Shown here: piece after piece, positions 6,019 through 8,352 of the stretch
Layout of the letters: the number at the start of each line of letters is the position of its first letter
Numbering within the stretch: the first letter of the stretch is position 1
DNA from: Dehalococcoidia bacterium
GTDB taxonomy: Bacteria; Chloroflexota; Dehalococcoidia; GIF9; AB-539-J10
DNA length: 8,352 bases
Direction: 5' to 3'
NCBI GenBank assembly: GCA_030603265.1
Contig: JAUVYD010000047.1
Span: forward strand, 1-8,352
Position numbers and translations under genes: made by a program
The notes under the pieces: generated by a model
What the model saw: only the letters and a program-made list of their open reading frames with translations
What the model was told of the DNA's origin: nothing
Databases searched by the model: none

Positions 6019-7660
6019 AGCCTACGACTCCTCCTTCCTCCCGCCCGATGTGGCGCGCTCCGTCGACCAGTGTCTCGCGGAAATCGACGGACTCCGTCTC
6101 AACGAGCGCATCCGGGCTCACGATGCAACACTGTGGCAGGGTGACTCCGAAGCAATAGGCGAGCGTCTCGGCTGGCTTCACGTGGGCGACACCATGCGGC
6201 AACACGAAGAGCGTCTGCTGCAGTTCGCGGAGGAGGTCCGACAGGAAGGATTCACAGACGCTGTCCTGCTTGGAATGGGAGGAAGCAGCCTTGGCGCCCA
6301 CGTCATCGGCCAGATTGCCGGGACCGGCGCCAACAACCCCAGGCTTCACGTCCTCGACTCAACAGTGCCGGGAGCGGTCCACGCAGTAGCCGGCAAGGTT
6401 GCACTTGACCGGACACTCTTCATCGTTTCCTCGAAATCTGGCGGCACCCTTGAGCCGAACCTCCTGTACGACTTCTTCCGCTCGATGGTCGAGCGCGAAC
6501 TCGGGGCGAAGGATTCGGGCGGGCATTTCATAGCCATCACGGATCCCTGCACGTCTCTCGCGGAGCTTGCGAGCCAGAAAGGCTTCCGAAGGCTGTTCCT
6601 GAACCCACCGGACATCGGTGGCCGTTTCTCCGTGCTCTCACTCTTCGGCCTTGTTCCCGGAGCGATAGCCGGAGTCGAGACAGGTCGCATGCTCAACAGT
6701 ACCAGACGCATGGCGCGCTCATGTGCGACCACGTCGGGTGCTGCAGGGAACCCGGGCGCGTGGCTTGGCGCATACCTTGTTGGCTGCGCCCGCACAGGGC
6801 GTGACAAGCTCACGTTCATCACCTCTCCGGGACTCGGAGGCTTCGGATTATGGGCGGAGCAGTTGCTCGCAGAGAGCACCGGGAAGAATGGGAAGGGGAT
6901 TGTCCCGGTAGTGGATGAGCCTTTCGCGCCACCGGAATCCTACGCAATTGACAGGGCTTTCGTGTACGTCCGTCTAGAAGGAGATTCGAACCAGGAAAGC
7001 GACAGACATGCTCAGCTCGTGGTGAAGGCAGGCTTGCCGTGTGTGACTTTCGGACTGAGAGATGGTGACTCCCTCGGCTCGGAGTTCTTCCGCTGGGAGT
7101 ATGCGACTGCGGTTGCTGGCGCTCTCCTCGGGATTAACCCCTTCGACCAGCCGGACGTACAGAGCGCCAAGGAGGCCACGGGCCAAATCCTCGCGGAATT
7201 CGTGTCTGCAGGCGCGCTGCCAGCCATGAGTTCATGTGCCGGAGTTCTCAAGGAACTTCGCGACCTGAAGGCGCCCTCCTATCTTGCACTTCTCGCGTAC
7301 TTCCGTGAGACCGCCGAGATGAACAGCGTGTTCTCGGAGTTCCGCAGCCAGATAGTCGCTGCTCGCCGAACCGCCACAACCCTCGGCTACGGTCCGCGCT
7401 ACCTGCACTCAACAGGTCAGCTTCACAAAGGAGGGCCGGACTCGGGCCTCTTCATCCTGCTCACCGCCCGGCAGCCTGAAGATGACCGTATTCCGGGACG
7501 GCCCTACAGCTTCGGCGTCGTGTCGCAGGCTCAGGCCATCGGCGATTTCCAAGCTCTCTCACAGCGCGGAAGAACAGTGCTGCACGCAGAGTTGCCCTCC
7601 GAGGACCCGCTGGAACTCCGTGCGGTTCTGAGCAAGCTGGCCGGTCCAGACACGGATTGA
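6002..7660 (+). CDS. pgi: Glucose-6-phosphate isomerase, free-standing form of the transaldolase-PGI fusion type
   Basis: Expected to interconvert glucose 6-phosphate and fructose 6-phosphate in the cytoplasm, linking transketolase products to glycolysis and gluconeogenesis. It has 552 residues in two SIS domains. The first carries GMGGSSLGA (91-99) and the phosphate loop SSKSGGTLE (143-151), then GGRFSVLS (206-213). ESTGKNGKG near 291-299 should bring the catalytic Glu (Glu291). WEYATAVAGALLGINPFDQP (365-384) is a strong PGI signature. STGQLHKGG at 470-478 carries the Lys expected near the active site. DATLWQGD with ERLGWL near 41-59 and the STGQLHKGG ending are what I associate with the C-terminal half of bifunctional transaldolase/PGI proteins, which are about 950 residues. 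Here no transaldolase domain precedes it: the upstream sequence is intact rpiB. The ATG at 6002 is chosen over a GTG at 6050 because an AGGAGG precedes it. Third gene of the operon. Confidence 0.92.
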   Translation: MTTPTEAYDSSFLPPDVARSVDQCLAEIDGLRLNERIRAHDATLWQGDSEAIGERLGWLHVGDTMRQHEERLLQFAEEVRQEGFTDAVLLGMGGSSLGAHVIGQIAGTGANNPRLHVLDSTVPGAVHAVAGKVALDRTLFIVSSKSGGTLEPNLLYDFFRSMVERELGAKDSGGHFIAITDPCTSLAELASQKGFRRLFLNPPDIGGRFSVLSLFGLVPGAIAGVETGRMLNSTRRMARSCATTSGAAGNPGAWLGAYLVGCARTGRDKLTFITSPGLGGFGLWAEQLLAESTGKNGKGIVPVVDEPFAPPESYAIDRAFVYVRLEGDSNQESDRHAQLVVKAGLPCVTFGLRDGDSLGSEFFRWEYATAVAGALLGINPFDQPDVQSAKEATGQILAEFVSAGALPAMSSCAGVLKELRDLKAPSYLALLAYFRETAEMNSVFSEFRSQIVAARRTATTLGYGPRYLHSTGQLHKGGPDSGLFILLTARQPEDDRIPGRPYSFGVVSQAQAIGDFQALSQRGRTVLHAELPSEDPLELRAVLSKLAGPDTD

Positions 7661-7751
7661 GACAACGTGAGCCGTGGTCCTGGCCCGAATAGCGGCACGC
7701 TTCACATCTGCTGGAGCTTTCCCGGATTCGTCAGCCCGTCTCCAGCGCGTG
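7661..7751. other. Convergent pgi/rpe spacer with a possible hairpin
   Basis: Only 91 bp lie between the two convergent stop codons, so any terminators must be here or inside the genes. GCTGGAG (7710-7716) can pair with CTCCAGC (7740-7746) to give a 7-bp stem around a 23-nt loop. The right arm is a few bases from the rpe stop. There is no T-run on either side, so this is at best a weak bidirectional terminator. Confidence 0.2.
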
Positions 7752-8352
7752 TCAGCCGGTTGCCCGGTCCTCCGACCGACCGGACGCAGCTCTCCCGGCG
7801 AGGGCCACCAGCCGCTCATATGCCAGGGACGGATCGGGTTGCAGGAAGACAGCACTTCCCACGCAGATAGAGTCCGCGCCAGAACGCACAACGTCTCCTA
7901 TGTTGCTCTCCTTGACTCCTCCGTCAACCTCGATCTCCAGCGCTGGAGCCAGAGCACGCAGTTCCCGCACCTTGTCGAGAACCTCAGGAACGAACGGGCT
8001 GCCATAGTAGCCAGGAGTAACAGTGAGCAGAAGCAGCACATCCAGATAGTCCAGCAGATGGAGGTCAGTGTCGACAGGAGTCTCAGGATTGAGCGCAAGT
8101 CCAACGTCCAGTCCCAATTCCCTCGCGGCCCTGATGGAAGCGATTGGGTCCTCTGACGCCTCTTGGTGGAAGATGACCCGCTGCGCACCTGCACGCTTCA
8201 TGGGAGCGAAGTACGTTTCAGGGCACTGCACCATCAAGTGTGCTTCCCAGTCGAATGGCATTGGCGCCGACTGCAGATCATCGGCCGAGATACTGCGAGA
8301 GGGAACGAAATGCCCGTCCATGATGTCTACCTGAACGAACGTGGCAAAACCA
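7752..8352 (-). CDS. rpe: Ribulose-phosphate 3-epimerase family protein, N-terminus cut by window edge
   Basis: Rpe enzymes are metal-dependent TIM barrels that interconvert ribulose 5-phosphate and xylulose 5-phosphate in the cytoplasm. The frame is open to the right edge; the first visible residues are GFATFVQVDIMDGHFVPS, so about 30 N-terminal residues are missing. Family motifs seen are VDIMDGHFVP, AHLMV, the catalytic/metal Asp in EVDGGVKESNIG, and the phosphate-binding ICVGSAVF. Departures from the family: the metal-ligand His two residues before the first Asp is Gln (codon CAG at 8331-8333); the MSVNPGFGGQ loop reads LTVTPGYYGS; and Asn/Ile positions after the FVP motif read SRSIS. The three other metal ligands are kept. 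The neighbours (tkt, rpiB, pgi) argue for a pentose phosphate role, but an epimerase acting on another sugar phosphate is possible. Family membership is firm, exact substrate less so. It is convergent with pgi, not in the operon. Confidence 0.82.
   Translation of the reverse strand, partial: GFATFVQVDIMDGHFVPSRSISADDLQSAPMPFDWEAHLMVQCPETYFAPMKRAGAQRVIFHQEASEDPIASIRAARELGLDVGLALNPETPVDTDLHLLDYLDVLLLLTVTPGYYGSPFVPEVLDKVRELRALAPALEIEVDGGVKESNIGDVVRSGADSICVGSAVFLQPDPSLAYERLVALAGRAASGRSEDRATG

Overview
The window is an ordinary-looking chromosomal housekeeping segment of a fairly GC-rich bacterium (about 60% GC by eye). It is packed with central-metabolism genes and shows no mobile element, CRISPR array, rRNA or tRNA. 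The LeuRS signature around its HIGH motif (LHIGHWYAMAPSD, then the NWCPQCQTVLANEQV zinc region) and a PGI of the transaldolase-fusion type make me think of Chloroflexota, perhaps a Dehalococcoidia relative. That assignment is recalled family resemblance, not a search result.

Layout, left to right. (1) On the minus strand, leuS (leucyl-tRNA synthetase) is followed 7 nt later by proC (pyrroline-5-carboxylate reductase), whose 3' part runs off the left edge. (2) Next comes a 592-bp divergent intergenic region with no convincing gene. It holds several dyad-symmetric elements, the best being a bulged 12-bp inverted repeat about 155 nt upstream of tkt. (3) On the plus strand, tkt, rpiB and pgi form a tightly overlapping operon: rpiB starts on a TTG that overlaps the tkt stop, and pgi starts inside the end of rpiB. 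(4) On the minus strand, convergent with pgi, lies a ribulose-phosphate 3-epimerase family gene whose N-terminus is cut by the right edge.

Function. Transketolase, ribose-5-phosphate isomerase B and the epimerase are enzymes of the non-oxidative pentose phosphate pathway. Glucose-6-phosphate isomerase joins that pathway to upper glycolysis and gluconeogenesis. Transaldolase is the one enzyme of the set not encoded here, although the PGI resembles the C-terminal half of bifunctional transaldolase/PGI proteins. leuS and proC are ordinary translation and proline-synthesis genes.

No clearly new system is present. The points most worth a second look are the epimerase, which has Gln where the family has a metal-binding His and an altered phosphate loop; the structured leader of tkt; and the free-standing PGI of the fusion type.
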